A DNA stretch of 64,000 bases from Parus major (Eukaryota; Chordata; Aves; Passeriformes; Paridae), in contig NC_031770.1 of assembly GCF_001522545.3 (NCBI RefSeq), positions 14,516,105 to 14,580,104 of the forward strand, given 5' to 3'. Shown here piece by piece: positions 1 through 12,470 of this stretch; positions within the stretch are counted from its first letter, which is position 1, and the number at the start of each line of letters is the position of its first letter. The notes under the pieces were generated by a model that saw only the letters and a program-made list of their open reading frames with translations, had not been told where the DNA came from and ran no database searches. The position numbers and the translations under genes are program-made.

Positions 1-3000
1 TCTTGCACTATTCTCCAGAGGCTTTTACCCTGCAAGATTTTAATTCTCCAGCAGCTTGTTCTGTAGTCACCCACAAACTCATGGTCTGCATCTTCCTCCC
101 TGCCAGTTCACACCTGAGTGAAATTTCTCTATCAGCTGCAAGGACTAGTAACTAGCCTGAACTCCCAGTGATAAAGCACCCCTCTGAAGCAGTCAGAACA
201 GATTTCTGTTCTGCAGAACTGCTGGACTCTGGCCAGCTATTACTGCTCATTCCTTTACCTGCAGCCAAGGAATTAACAGGTCTGTGGGTGAGCTCCTTCA
301 CAGCTGTTCCAGCATCAGGTTCATACAACCCCTCATAAATCAGAGCTAAGGTTTGAAAGCTGAGTGTCCCTGAAGTGCTGCTTCTTATTCTTGGAGGAAA
401 AAAACCCAAAACACATGAAGAAGGAGAGAGTATATGGCAGTTGACAGTAACAAGGGACAAGAGAGTTTATTCATAGTTGATGCAAAAGACAGTTACAAAT
501 ACATCTGCTTTCCTCGGGAAGAGACTGTATTTATTAAACAAAAAATAACTCATCTAATGTATTAATAAGTTATCACATACAATTAATTTTTTCCTTTTTT
601 TTTAATATAGATCTTGCATTTGTAAATACCTTGAAAATAAAAAGTGAAGTCCAAATGCTCCCTGGAAATCATAGTATTTAGAGAAATGTTCAATTGGACT
701 TTTAAATCTCTTTTTTGTATACTGTTAGAAAAAACCCCAAAACAGCAAAATGAAATGGCCTATGCTGCTCTGAGTCCACTGATAGTGAAGTCTGTCTCTG
801 GTCCCCAGGAAAGAATTGCCTTTCCAGGGCCAGGCTAGGCAGCTAACATATGGAAATTATATCCTTCAGAAAACTAATTTCAAAAAGTAGTGTTTGAAGG
901 GAGAGGATGCTAAGACATGCCTTGAATTTTTGAGCATCAGGGGGCAGACAACTGCAAAGTTTATTGCTGGTATCAACAGCCTTTAGGAGATTCACAGTCT
1001 TCCAAGTTCTGAATAACTGTGATTTTTAAATCAGTAATTGATAGTGTCTTTCTCTTCCTCAAGTGTTCACAGACTGCTGAAACCTTGGCAGCAATGCAGA
1101 TTGGAATGTTAACTGTTTCCCAGGATAAGGCTGCACTCATTTTTTAGGCATTTTATTGCAGGTCAGAATAATTTAACTTTAGAAAAATGCTCATGATCAC
1201 TTTTAAAGAGCTTGTTGTCAGGAAATTTCAGAAAGCCCTGAACACCTTCCTGGAAGTAACAGATGTTTCAAATCAGTTTATGAACTGGATATAAACTTGA
1301 AAAAGACTGCCAAGAAAATAGTTAGAAAATGGTGATGATGTGACTAACTTCTCCTATATTTTATTCCCACCAATCTTCAAAAACTAAAAATACTTCTTTT
1401 AAAATTAAGCTTCTGAAAGAAGTTTTGCAGCATATCCAATTTCTTTACAAGTTTACTACAGAAATTAGACCTTTAAAATTCTGGTCTTGGAAGGAGAACA
1501 AAGAGGATAAGCAGAGCACTTCTCATGAAGTTTGTTCTGATTACACTCTAAACATATCTATGTTTTGGTGAATTAGTATTCATCCTTCCTCAGAAAAACC
1601 TAAAAAAATACTGACAGAGTCAGATGCCCCCTGGCTGGACAGGAAGACAGAAAACTACCTTGAAACTACCTCCGGTTGTTATGGGTGTGACAAATGGCAT
1701 TGGCCTTGTCCTCCAGCCCTCCGTGTTGCCCAATCCACATCTGTCTGACCTTCCACCCTGTCTCCTGCACTGCTCTCTCCTTCCTCCAAAAACCAGGACC
1801 GTGGCCTGCAGGTCACTTGGGGAAATGGGCCATAGTCCACATTCCAGTCTCCTGAGGCCACCCACCTCGCAGGTGTCTGAGGGAGAGGCCAGCTTGGAAA
1901 AAATAGAGGCAAAGAAATTCTGCCTCTGCAGAATCCTCCTGTCTCTGCAGAACATTTTGCTTGGGTTTGTTTTCAATGGGAAGGGCATTCCTCAGGGAGT
2001 TTCTATTGGGGGGACATTGTACAGTTTCTAATTGGAGGACATCTGATTTATCATTCAAGGATGGCCCAGATCTTGATTCTGGGAAGCTGGATTTGTTTTG
2101 TTCCCTGCAGTTTGCTTAGACTAAAGAAGGTACAGACACATCCCTTCTGTGTAGTCATGCTGCTGTTCTTCAGCTTTTTAAGGTAATATCTTCATAGCCT
2201 TTCCTCCAGCATGTGATTTTGACTCTAGGCAGCATATTTTCTTATTAAAGTAACTGTCTACCAATTATCATCTTAAATCCTGCAGTAAAACATGGCTTTT
2301 CCTCATGCTGCATAAAGAAATCTGTTTCTCCCTCAGTATTAGTGGCTGTGAGAGACAAAGCTCATCTATTTTTTGCAAGCAGCCTTTCAACCCCCTGGTC
2401 CTTGCACTGCTACAAAACCTCTAGCTGCCTCTTTACTAAGGGAAGTAGTTAAACATTTACTCTATTTATGTGATTTGTGTTACTGAAATTAGGCACTTGC
2501 TGGCATAACTTCTAGAGTGCAGTTACCCACTGGTACAAAGCATGTTTGTAAAAACAATTTGGGTCAGTAAATTTGCATCTCCTGTAGTTATTGCAGGACA
2601 CTCCTGAGTTTGGACAGTGTTTAAGGCTGCCACACCAGAAAAGGCAATGGGAAATATAGCTCAGTGGGCTAAAATTGGAAAAAAAATTAAGGGAGTTGGG
2701 AAATTATAATTTACACAGCATGACTAGGCTTCAGTGAAGGCAAGACATATAATTTACTTTTTCTCTCTGTAGTTGTCTTTGCAGTTTGACCAAATTACTT
2801 TCATTTTCTTGCTTTATTGATATGTCCTTTCCTTCTGTTACTTTGAAGCCAGCTTGGGCAAGGACGAGAAACAGACTTGCCAAAGAAGCTGCCAAAATAA
2901 CACTACCCAAAGTGAAGCATGTACCTTTTTCCTGGGTCTGGATTCATTTCAGTCTAATGGAACGAAGCCCAGTATTCAAACAGCTTGCTGTGAAGGTCAT

Positions 3001-3026
3001 CCCATATTGCAACATTTAATTAGCAG
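1..3026. other. No gene seen; unique AT-rich sequence
   Basis: No gene, RNA or transposable element was recognised here. The densest group of open frames is at 1620-2058, where a 135-codon plus-strand frame lies over 122-, 77- and 81-codon minus-strand frames. Such overlap on both strands, with no recognisable domain and no initiation or splice context, is what chance frames look like in a locally GC-richer patch. A short local duplication (ctctgcagaa, twice within about 25 bases near 1925-1955) is the only structure noted. Confidence 0.6.
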
Positions 3027-3133
3027 AATATATATATATCTATATACACACATATTTATATATATGCATGTCTGTATACATATAGAAGTTACAGATATAT
3101 ATATATATATATATATATATGAGAAATATATAC
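3027..3133. repeat. Compound AT/ATAC microsatellite with (AT)13 core
   Basis: A run of alternating A/T broken by short ATAC and ATGC interruptions ends in thirteen uninterrupted AT units at 3095-3120. The array creates an artefactual reading frame (2854-3345, plus strand) with alternating Ile-Tyr residues, which should not be taken as a gene. AT arrays of this kind mutate quickly, so copy number probably varies between individuals. Confidence 0.95.
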
Positions 3134-4446
3134 ATCAGAGGATGGGAGATAGCAACTGGAACAAATTCTTAGTAGGAGTGAATAAATCAGCTTCTGAAAA
3201 AATGAAAGAACCTCCTCATTCTTGGTTACTTGAAGCCTCAGTGGAGTGTAGGATTGGATCATCATCAGGAATCAGGGCAAGGAGCATTGCTGCTAGAGAC
3301 TACAAGGAATTAATTGCAAGCAAGGATGTTCTGATGCAAAACTGACTGCAAATACAAAGTCATTAATTTTTAAACATAAGAAAAAGCATGACAGGATATT
3401 GAGTCTCTGAGCACAGTGGAACCCAAAGGATTTTTGTTTCAATTCCAACAGCAAATGTTTACAGAGGAAAAATTGTTTCAGTGTTTTGCTGAGCAGTTTG
3501 TATTTCATGAATTCCACTCTGAAAAGGGTGCGTGAAGGGTACAGAATAAAAAAGAGACAATAATTTCAGTTCAGGAAGTGTAATTTGGAAAAGGAGAGTG
3601 AAAAATTGTATGTGTATGCTGTAGATATGTGTGTATACTTGTGAATATACACTTACTAATGATAAACTAAAATAATTATAAGAGATTCCAAATCATTCAT
3701 AATCCATGATTCATATTTTGGACAAACTTCAGTGGAGGTTACATCCAATAGGGCAGGGGAATTAACTGATTTGTGGGCAGTTTTCCCTTTGTGTTGTGGC
3801 TGTGCCCTTCTCCTCTGTCTGTCTTCCTTGGGGTGTGCTGAGCTGTCCAGGGGACATCACCACTGCTCTGGAAGCATCAAGCACTGCCAGCTCCAGGCCC
3901 TTTCCTGCAGGACCATGCGGGCACTGGAGGTGCTGTGTAGCAGCTCTGTAAGGGGTTTCTGTCACAGGATCCAGGTGAGATTGCATGGATTTGCTGTCCT
4001 CAGCTCCTTCCCCAGCACCGTGGTTGAAATTTTCTGCTAAGAGTGTCCTGAATTTCTGATTAACTGATGTAACCCCCAGAAAAGTGCTGCCCCTGGATTA
4101 TCAGTATTCTATTAAAAGCTTTTAGTATCTATAATTGAAGTAATTTTGATTGCACAGTGCCTGGGATTGTTTAGTACTTTCATCAATAACCAGTATGATA
4201 GAAAAAGCATTAGCTGATTGAGTTTTCAGGTGGGAAGGTAGGAGGAACTGCAACTGAGTAAATACAGAATTTAAAAGCATCTTGTGAGAAGCATGAGCAG
4301 AAGACAAGATGAAATGAGAATGAATGTATTCAAATCACTTTAATTTTGCATTTTATTTACTTAATACTGTAATCCCATTTACAGCACCTTACAAGAGTAA
4401 AGGTATTTAATAGATATTTTAATAAATTGTAGCAAATCACTGAAAA
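3134..4446. other. No gene seen; one GC-richer patch
   Basis: Mostly AT-rich unique sequence. Between about 3730 and 4030 the composition is more GC-rich and holds a 102-codon plus-strand frame (3732-4040) mirrored by a 74-codon minus-strand frame (3762-3986). Neither translation has a recognisable domain. The patch has few CpG dinucleotides, so it is not a CpG-island promoter. Confidence 0.55.
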
Positions 4447-4530
4447 GAATAAAGAATAAAGAATAAAGAATAAAGAATAAAGAATAAAGAATAAAGAATA
4501 AAGAATAAAGAATAAAGAATAAAGAATAAA
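4447..4530. repeat. (GAATAAA)12 heptanucleotide tandem array
   Basis: Twelve perfect head-to-tail copies of GAATAAA run from 4447 to 4530. A broken unit (gaaaa) and one further copy at 4536-4542 follow. Each unit contains AATAAA, the canonical vertebrate polyadenylation hexamer on the plus strand. Because 7 is not a multiple of 3, the minus strand reads as a periodic seven-residue hydrophobic repeat inside an artefactual frame at 4357-4644. The perfect copies suggest recent expansion by slippage. Confidence 0.97.
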
Positions 4531-6159
4531 GAAAAGAATAAAGCAGGCAACTTCTGACTGCAGTTTATATTCATCTGTAATACCCTGTAGTGTGCTTAAA
4601 ATACCATACACTGATAATGCCCATAAATAACAGGACCATATCATTTTTTAACATCTATTAAGTTGTCATTCTCAATATTTGGGGAATACTTTATGAATGA
4701 AGAAAGACAGAGCAAAAGCAAAAAAATAAATCTGATTTTCTAATTCAAATTCTAATTAGTAAAACTCACCCTCAGAGACCCTTGTGAAGAGATATGCAGG
4801 AGCCAATTCCTCCACACCAATGCTTTGGCTTCATCAAAGCTTTTTTTTATCAAAGCTTTCTGAAAGGTTTCTCAGGAAGCTTGCACAGTAACATTCCTGC
4901 CTTCCCTCTGCTTAGCAGGGGAGCACTGATTCCTGGGATCAGAGCTGTTGCACCTGATCAGAAGTCTTCAAAAATGGAATTCAAATAAAAGGATGTGTTG
5001 GCTGGGAAAATGACCACACTACAAAGCATGTGGCCCATGAGCTGTGAGTGACCTGATCCCTCTAATTGAGACATCTGAGAGGCTGGGAAAGCCTTAATTG
5101 CAAATAGAGCCATTTGAAGTTTAGAGCTGCTGGCAAACAAAACATGAGCTAATTCTGTCTTATTTATCCTCAGAAAAGAAGACTCTTTGGGAACTGTTGT
5201 GTCTTTTCAAGAATCAGGAAGGCCCCTCAGTGGAGGGAGATACATGAATTCATACAGGAGGAACGTTATTCTTCATTATGCTTCACTAAGCATATCCACT
5301 TGTCCTAAATAAAATTAAAGTAAATATTTCTGACTCATAAAAATCCCAAAAAAATAAGTGGCAAAATTGCATTAATAATAAGTGGCATTTAAATAACGAG
5401 CAATTTTGAAAAATAGGCATTAAAGTTATGTGAGGCAACTGCTCTAAAACCGATCATTTTCCAAAACAAAGCTGTTTTTGTCTGATGATGTTTTAGCAAT
5501 TTATTATAAAGGCAGAATAGAGACTGTATTAACATTGTGTCCCCTTGCAGTGAGAAGTGCTAATCTGAATAATGTACTCCAAGGGAATTCTCCTTACCAT
5601 TTATATGACTATGGGAAAAATGATGATATGATAATTATCACTGGTTTTGGTTTTTTTCCCCAAACAGAGATCTCTCACAGAGAAAGAAAATTTTTCCTGC
5701 AGCTCCTTTTCCCTTGCAGATTTCTCAGGATACATTAGACCTGAGGTTCCATTTTTGGCATGGGGTCTATGCCTTTCACTGCCCTCTTCAAATTTCTAGA
5801 AGCTTCTTTGGCTTTTGTGGGGTTTCCAAGCACACAGAGCTGGCTGGAATTCTGCCCATTTGGTAGGAATGGTGTGAACTAATGCAGGGCACTGACTAAA
5901 CCCCCACCTCTCACATCCAGCACCCGAGCAACTCGGCCCATACAGCAGATGCTCTCTAGCAGGCTTTTACACAGACTTTACTCTTCCTTGTCTGCTTTCT
6001 CTCTGGACCAAAAGTTAGTCATTTCTGCTGGAAGGTGTATCCTGGCTGGGGACCGCAGGGAAGCGTGGCCAGCCCTGGGTACCTGCAGCTGGCAGCACTC
6101 CGGGCACAGCCGGAGCTCTGAGCTGTGGCTTTGTCACCATCAGGCTCCATCTGATCCGT
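4531..6159. other. No gene seen; CpG-bearing patch near 5920-6140
   Basis: Sequence up to about 5900 is AT-rich with scattered AATAAA and short A/T runs. From about 5920 to 6140 it becomes more GC-rich and keeps several CpG dinucleotides (for example around 5925, 6050-6065 and 6098-6112), which is unusual here. An 83-codon plus-strand frame at 5949-6200 covers this patch but has no recognisable domain. The patch adjoins the homeodomain-site cluster that follows. Confidence 0.5.
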
Positions 6160-6215
6160 GTGCTAGCTCATTTATAATTAAGCAGCTAGGTAATTTATAA
6201 TTAATTACCTGCAGC
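6160..6215. promoter_or_regulatory. Candidate regulatory cluster of TAATTA-type sites
   Basis: The 12-mer atttataattaa occurs twice (6170-6181 and 6193-6204). The arms aggtaatt (6188-6195) and aattacct (6203-6210) form an 8-bp inverted repeat around 7 bases. Several ATTA/TAAT cores fall within 45 bases; these are the standard recognition core of homeodomain proteins. Dense cores beside a CpG-retaining patch resemble a vertebrate enhancer. AT-rich DNA can produce such clusters by chance, so the regulatory reading is inference. Confidence 0.25.
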
Positions 6216-9200
6216 CCACTGAATTATAACGTATCCAGAGGTCAGAAGACTGCAGAAAAGAGATGGGGTGATGGGAATAAACGCTGTGAAACAAAAACCT
6301 GAGTGATTCCAGGCACAGAGTGATGTAACCAGCTTGGGCTGGGCTGAGTCACCCTCCCCAAGTTAACCCCTTCTTCAGCAAAAAGCCAGAAATTTATCAA
6401 CAGAAATCCTGCACAGAGTGAGTAGGACACCTGCACACCAGTAGTAACTTTTTTTTCTTCCTGCTAAAACTTCTTGGGAGATTGCCCCTTTGAGGTGGTG
6501 TTTGTAGCCACTAGAGCACCTGGTAATAAAATAATGTAAAAGTAATTTTTTAAGTGAATTCAGGGAAGATCAACAGGAATAATTAGGCACTGGGGAGCCA
6601 CCAAGGCTGTTACTTCAAGAAAGTGCTGTAAATTTTCAATATTTCCAGACAATTAGCACATAAAGGACTTTTTCTGGGACCTGAGCAGGGGAAACATGTA
6701 AACATCCAGCTTTTATTCAGAACTTCTGGAATTTGAATGGGTCTGACAGGTGGGGCTATGGAGCATTTTTAAAATTCTTATAGCTTCTACAGCCAGGCAA
6801 GCAACCATGGGCATAAACTTGTTGTTTGGCAATGACTTTTAGCACTTCAGTAATACTTTCTAATTTAACAAGTTTAATTTAACTTTGCTAGATCATGAAC
6901 TGAACTCGGGTACAAACATTACATTACATTTATTTACAAACAAAATGTTGAACCTGCCTTTAATGTTTGGATCAAATAGAAGAAGACACACACATGGGAT
7001 CTGACCTCATAGTCAATCCTCTGCAATCTGATTTTTGCAATGACCAGTGGCCCTAAGTTTGCACAAGTGTGTCCAGATGAGCAAGGATGGGCACAGCCTG
7101 ATCCCACCCACCCTGCTTCCAAGTTTAATATACAAGCTCAGAACATTGTTCTGTTCTTGATTAATGTCTAGATGAAAAAACACCCTCTCCAATCCTGATT
7201 CGGGCATGGACCAAAGGTCTGCAGAGTGTTACAAGCAGTGCTACCTGGAGAATATAAATTGGTGCACAGAAAGTAATTTTCTTCTTCTGTAATATATCTT
7301 GCCATAGAGAACAGTGGAAAAACACATTGTGTTTGTGACCTTCAGTACATCTTGAAATTTAAACTAACCGACCTTGATATTGCCATAGAAGGAGCAGAAA
7401 AGTAGAAAATTCAGCCTGTATTTAGTATTGACCAGGTAAATCCTCATATGGTCCTTCCTAAACATTTATGTATCCTTTAAGTCTTGTTTTGTTTCTTTGC
7501 ATTAAAATGAAATTAATAACAGGCTCTAAAATACTAGCATAAATTACATTTTATAATTGGAAAGTAAGATAAACATGTCAAGGGAGTTGCCCGTGAGGAA
7601 ACTAGCTGACATCTAACCTGTTAAAAGTTGTGTGAAGAAATGGGACTATTTGATGTGATGACTATTCAATGTGGATACTGAAATTCTGTAAGGAACTGCA
7701 GCAGAACAAAAGGAAAGGGTAACATTGTAATAGCCTGAGCACAAGCAGGTCTGTGATTTGATGGAGTTTTTAATTAATCCTGCACATTCAAACCAAAGAT
7801 GCTGCAGCTACAGCTTCAGCTTTCACCCTGGGCTGGGTTTCAGTTTTGGCCACAAAACAGGGAGAGCCCAGCAGGGTGAGCTTGGGTGATGTTACAGCCC
7901 TGCACTCTGTCACCACTGCAGGGTCACTGTCACCACTCAGTGCCTTTGGAAGAGACCGGACACCGCAGCCCTGCTGATGCCCAGGGGATCAGAAACCAGA
8001 ATGGTGGGGAGGAAGAAGGACTCAGTGCAGGAAGAGGAGTATATAGAAACAAATCTCCACTGAACTTCAAGAATATTGAGTATTGTATCAGGAGGCTGCA
8101 CTTTTTACCCATTATCCCACCCAGTGAGAGCACTGCCATTCCCAGAGGAGCACTAAGAGCTGTTGTGGAACAGCAAGTAGGGCTGGAAATACTGCGTCTA
8201 AGGCATGAACAGATCAACAGCAGCAGAAGGGAGCAGCTGCAGCTTTAAATCATTGCCACAGCAACCCCAGCACCCTGCTGTCTGGATGAAGTCAGTGTTA
8301 GCTCCTGATGTGCCATTTGGGGGCAAAGGAGAGACAAAAAGATGCTGAGCTATCAGACAAGAAACATGCAGACCATCACTGCTTGATTTGTGGGTGTTTA
8401 AAAAAACACTGTATGGGTTTTTTTTGTGTCATGACTGCTGTGATCTTGAGCCTGTAGGAGGTGAGCACTCACAGGGTGAACTCATCAAGGGGTGAAGGAA
8501 GTCTGTTCTCTCCTGAGTTTCCTGAGGGGCCATGCAGCTGGAGGTGGCTGTGGGGTCTCATCTCCTGCTCCCTGCTCCAGGCAGGGCTGCCCATGGGTTA
8601 GGACAGGTTGCTCAACCCCATCCAGCAGAGAGGTGAGAATAGTCGGGAAGGAGATGTGGGCAGCCAGTGCTTCACCTCTTCCTGGGGAGGTCTCCCATTT
8701 CTAAGAGGTCCTCTGCCTCTTGTCCTTTCACTGTGCACTCTAGGGAGAGTCTGGCTCTGTGCTCTCCAGACCCCACAACTGCTCAGCACCACACTGTAGT
8801 GCACAACAGTTCATCTGTCAGTGGAAAAGCTGACATTCAATCTTTGGGGTGTTTCATTTGTTCTCTAATGGCTCTGGGGCGCTCCCTCAGTCCAAATCTC
8901 ACTGATGCTGACTCTTCAAGTTAAAAACAAAGCAGACCAAATCAAACCAAACCAAGGAACTGCCCTGCTTCTCAACAGCCCTCCTTGGTTAGGGTGAGGA
9001 AGCTGAAGCTCTGGATCATTTACAGGTGTCATGGAGTGGGGGGGATGAATGGGCAGCTGAGGGGAGCCCAGCACAGGCTGCTTGGGCCAGAGTGACCGGC
9101 ACTCTCCCCACACAACAGTGCTACTTGTTGGAGGAGCACAGATTCAACTGCTGTCAATGTACAAGAATAATTTACTCCTTTTTACACTGCACAATTTTTT

Positions 9201-9537
9201 CACATCCATTTCCCCAGCCTCCCTTGGGCTGGGAAATAAAACTGCACTGTAGCAGTTTATTTCCATTAGTCCCAACATCCTCCCTCATTTTTCTCATGCC
9301 CCCATGTGATTTTTGATGGGTAAATCTCTGTGTGTGGGCATTGTTCTGGTAATAGGTACAACTAACTCCCTGTTTTCTGAGTTAGCAAACAAGTGCTTCA
9401 GGTAGCCCTGAGTTAGCAATTTCAAATATGTGTAAATTTTGAAGGCTGAAGTATCTTGATTCTTACAGTCAATGTTTTCATTTTCAATAATGCTTCCATA
9501 AAATCCCTACATGTCTACAACGGGTATGAAGCAAAGC
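6216..9537. other. No gene seen
   Basis: No gene or transposable element was recognised. GC-richer patches at about 7880-8250 and 8490-8920 hold clusters of overlapping open frames of 60-120 codons on both strands (the longest is 7886-8248, plus strand). They show no recognisable domain. No CpG island is present. Confidence 0.55.
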
Positions 9538-9550
9538 AAAAAAAAAAAAA
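9538..9550. repeat. A13 homopolymer run
   Basis: Thirteen consecutive adenines lie here. No LINE- or SINE-derived sequence is recognisable upstream, so this is called a simple repeat and not the tail of a retroelement. It sits just upstream of the 15-base duplication at 9582-9611. Confidence 0.9.
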
Positions 9551-9581
9551 TTCCAGAGTGGGAATATTTTACAATATAGCT

Positions 9582-9611
9582 GCAAATAGATGTTTGGCAA
9601 ATAGATGTGTT
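9582..9611. repeat. 15-bp tandem duplication
   Basis: The 12-mer gcaaatagatgt occurs at 9582-9593 and again at 9597-9608. The following bases are similar, giving two adjacent copies of a roughly 15-base unit. This is typical of replication slippage and lies inside an undistinguished 159-codon open frame (9456-9935). Confidence 0.9.
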
Positions 9612-12159
9612 GTTTGTTTTTTCAAATTGAATATCAAAAACGTTGAAACATACTTTCTAAGGTGTCCCCTATTTTATGCAGCCCAAGCTAGTATATGGTT
9701 TCCCTTTAAAGCTGGAGAGGAGGGCGTTTTCTTTCATCAACACAAATTGAAAATGTCATTTGCACTCACTTTCTGGTGTATTCCTTGTAATACTTCATCA
9801 CTGACTGCACAGCACAGATTTTTGTTAAGTCAAAAGGAAAAGCAGCATCATGCTGCTCAGATCTTTGTCAAGGCAGGTGTGCAAGCCACAGAGTGCAGGG
9901 GAGGCATGGGCAGGAAGAAAATACCAGAGAAGTGAAAGCAAAAGCATTTTCAGGGTTTGGTTATTGACGTGTTGGTTTGTATATTCAAATATTCACATAA
10001 ATATATGTATAAAAGCAAAACATCTTTCATTGCATTGTATGTCTAGCCAGACTTAGATTCAAATCAGTGCCATTTGGGGAAAGAAAAATTTGGTGTTCCA
10101 TATATACTTCTGCTTTTTTTTTTTTTTAATTAAGCTATATTTGCTTCACATTAGGAGAAAAAAAGATGTTGATAACAAATCAAACTTAAATTTATAGGCA
10201 AGTTTTTTAGGCTTAAGTTTTTTTCAACATTTTGAATGACATTCTGCTTAAGCTGTCTCATGAAGAATGTTTTAGCCTTATCCCATTTGGAATGGATGAA
10301 ATATTAGACCTCAGATAGGAGGGATTATTTTGAAAGCCCCGTGTCACCGACAACAAATGGCTAAAGGAAGTGCTGCAGATCAGTGACTTACTGGACAAGT
10401 GGATAACATTTTAGGGAGCTGCTGCCTCATTAAGATTCTTTGTGTCTATTCAGGAAACCTCTCCACCTGGACACCACTTTGGTGTGGCCTGCTCCTCCCT
10501 TTACTGTCAAATTAACTTCTATTTAATATTCAAACCCTTCACATACATTAGAATTTGCAATCTTTTGCAGACTCATTCCCACCAGTACACATCAGCTCTC
10601 CCCCATTACCGCTCATTCTAATGTCAAGGAGGAGTTTCTGCAGAGTTAATTCCAGCTCTGGTGTGGAAGGCAGATGATTAAATAATGTTGCTTGTGCTGG
10701 TTTTTTCACAATAAATTCTAGGCTTGCACTGACAAACCAATTAAATTTCATTCTGCTACAAGTGCTCTGGAGGAAAAAATAAAAAGCAAAGAACTGAACT
10801 TGGGGACAAAATGAAAATAGATTGACCTCTGGCTGTTATCATTTAAAACTGGACACCACTCTCAGGCACACAGTGTGATTCCTGGGACTGTTCTGTGCAG
10901 GGCCAGGACTTTGTGTGAGGGATTTGTGCTCTCAGCTTGTAGCACAGTCAGGATTTCATTTTGCTGAACTATGATATGGGGAAAACATGAAGAGGTCAGG
11001 GACTTGTTCTCAACATCAACATCTCTCTACAGCACATCGATGTCTACATTGATATCTCCATCTGCAGGAGCAGCACTACATCTATTTTGGGGTGTTTCAA
11101 ACTCCTCATCACCCTCACAGGTGCTGCTACAACTTTCTGTAATTCACTCCTGCAGCCAGCACCTCTTCAGGGTTTGATGTGGGACCACTGACAACTTGTA
11201 TGAAACACCACATGTCCATTTGAGCAATGAATTTAAAAACTAATGATGTCTCTCAAGACACAGAAAGTCAGGCTACATGAATATTTGTCTTTATTACCCT
11301 TACAATGTTGGAAAAAACTATTTTATTAGTACCTGTCATATGGGGAAAATACAGTGCTGTCTTGAAGCTTATACACAAAATCTGTGTTTCTTCATAGAGA
11401 GCTGTAACATTCCTCTTGGATTTTTATTGAAAATAAGGCACACTGGTTAAAAACTAAAGACTGATTATGTGTAATAGCAAGTAACAGAATAAAGTGGCAG
11501 TAAAAAACAAATCAGAAGCCCTGAAAACTGTACAATTACTGCCAAGCCATTGGATTGTATGGTGTGGCCCCATAGATTTCTGGGTCCAGCTCTGCTGCTG
11601 CATCTTCCTTGTGACATGAAGAAAGTAATTTCTCTGTGTGTGTGTGCCTTTTGCCTTTTACATTTTGCCTCAGTACTCACATTGTACTAAGCAGAACTAA
11701 CCCTGAGGTTAGTAAACAAGCTTTAGCCTGCCTTACAGCACAGCAGCAGCAAAGCACAGATAACACTGCATAAAAATATTGTATTTCTTGTGGGTTAGGA
11801 ATAAGAGTTCTGGATTTCTCTCCAAAAATCCAGAAGAAAGGGAAGAAAAAGGGCACAAGGAGTTGAAATGCTCTGTGCTACTACAGCTCATGGTGGAGAA
11901 TTATGTTTGGAAATATACAAAAACAGTGGAACCAATTTCTTTTAAAAGGATTGGTAAGGTTCCATATTTTATAGAAATACTTTACAAAATGTGTATGAAC
12001 TGCAGAAGAATCCCAAGTACTTGTGGTAAAAATATCACTAATAAACCATAAAATGCATTCATTTAAAATAAGGGCGATACAAATGAATTTATGTCTTTAC
12101 AAAACCATTTAAGTTTATTTCATGCATAGGATCTCTGGAGACTGATCATTCCCTTTAAT
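9612..12159. other. No gene seen; T14 run at 10114
   Basis: AT-rich sequence with fourteen thymines at 10114-10127 and other short A/T runs. Open frames are short (all under 95 codons after the one ending at 9935) and have no recognisable domains. No CR1 or LTR sequence was recognised. Confidence 0.55.
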
Positions 12160-12470
12160 GACAATAAATCATTCCGAAATCATTCAGCCCCTCATGGTGA
12201 AGGAGCTAAGAGGCCGGCCTTGCTCTAGGGGGATTTTGTTAATTATTTAAGTGTTTGGCCAGAACAACTGTTCTATAGGGATTTATGCCTTAACAGAGTC
12301 TATTTAATGTTGCAAATATGCCACTAGTGGGAAATTGTGATGCTGGCAACAACAGCACACCCCTTCCATCAGAAAGATGGATGCTTATAGGGCCATGATA
12401 TTTATCTCCAGAAAATGGAGGTTTATAAAGGGATTGTACTTTAAAGAGATGCAGGTGGAGCTAATAAGTG
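12160..12470. promoter_or_regulatory. Candidate conserved non-coding element
   Basis: This stretch lacks the A/T runs and slippage repeats of its surroundings. It has balanced complexity, some retained CpG (near 12175 and 12214) and a perfect 10-bp palindrome, aggccggcct (12211-12220). It also holds agaacaactgttct (12261-12274), two steroid-receptor-like half sites in inverted orientation with a 2-base spacer; the canonical spacer is 3. No coding frame of note crosses it. The texture resembles vertebrate conserved non-coding elements, but conservation cannot be seen in one sequence. Confidence 0.2.

Noticed and set aside
1624..2031. Plus-strand frame whose C-terminal part looks faintly like a reverse transcriptase PQG motif
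   Set aside because: Only a few residues resemble the motif. The catalytic aspartate box and other RT blocks are absent, and minus-strand frames of similar size overlap it.
2854..3345. 163-codon plus-strand open frame, the longest in the window
   Set aside because: It is carried through by the AT microsatellite at 3027-3133, which encodes alternating Ile-Tyr. There is no recognisable domain on either side of it.
4357..4644. 95-codon minus-strand frame with a regular hydrophobic seven-residue repeat
   Set aside because: The repeat is simply the translation of the GAATAAA array read on the other strand.
6697..6707. tgtaaacatcc, identical to the first 11 bases of the miR-30 family
   Set aside because: The following bases do not match any miR-30 member I know. 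No complementary 3' arm lies within hairpin distance on either side.
12261..12274. agaacaactgttct as a glucocorticoid/androgen response element
   Set aside because: The half sites are separated by 2 bases, while the canonical receptor dimer site needs 3. It is kept only as a descriptive motif.
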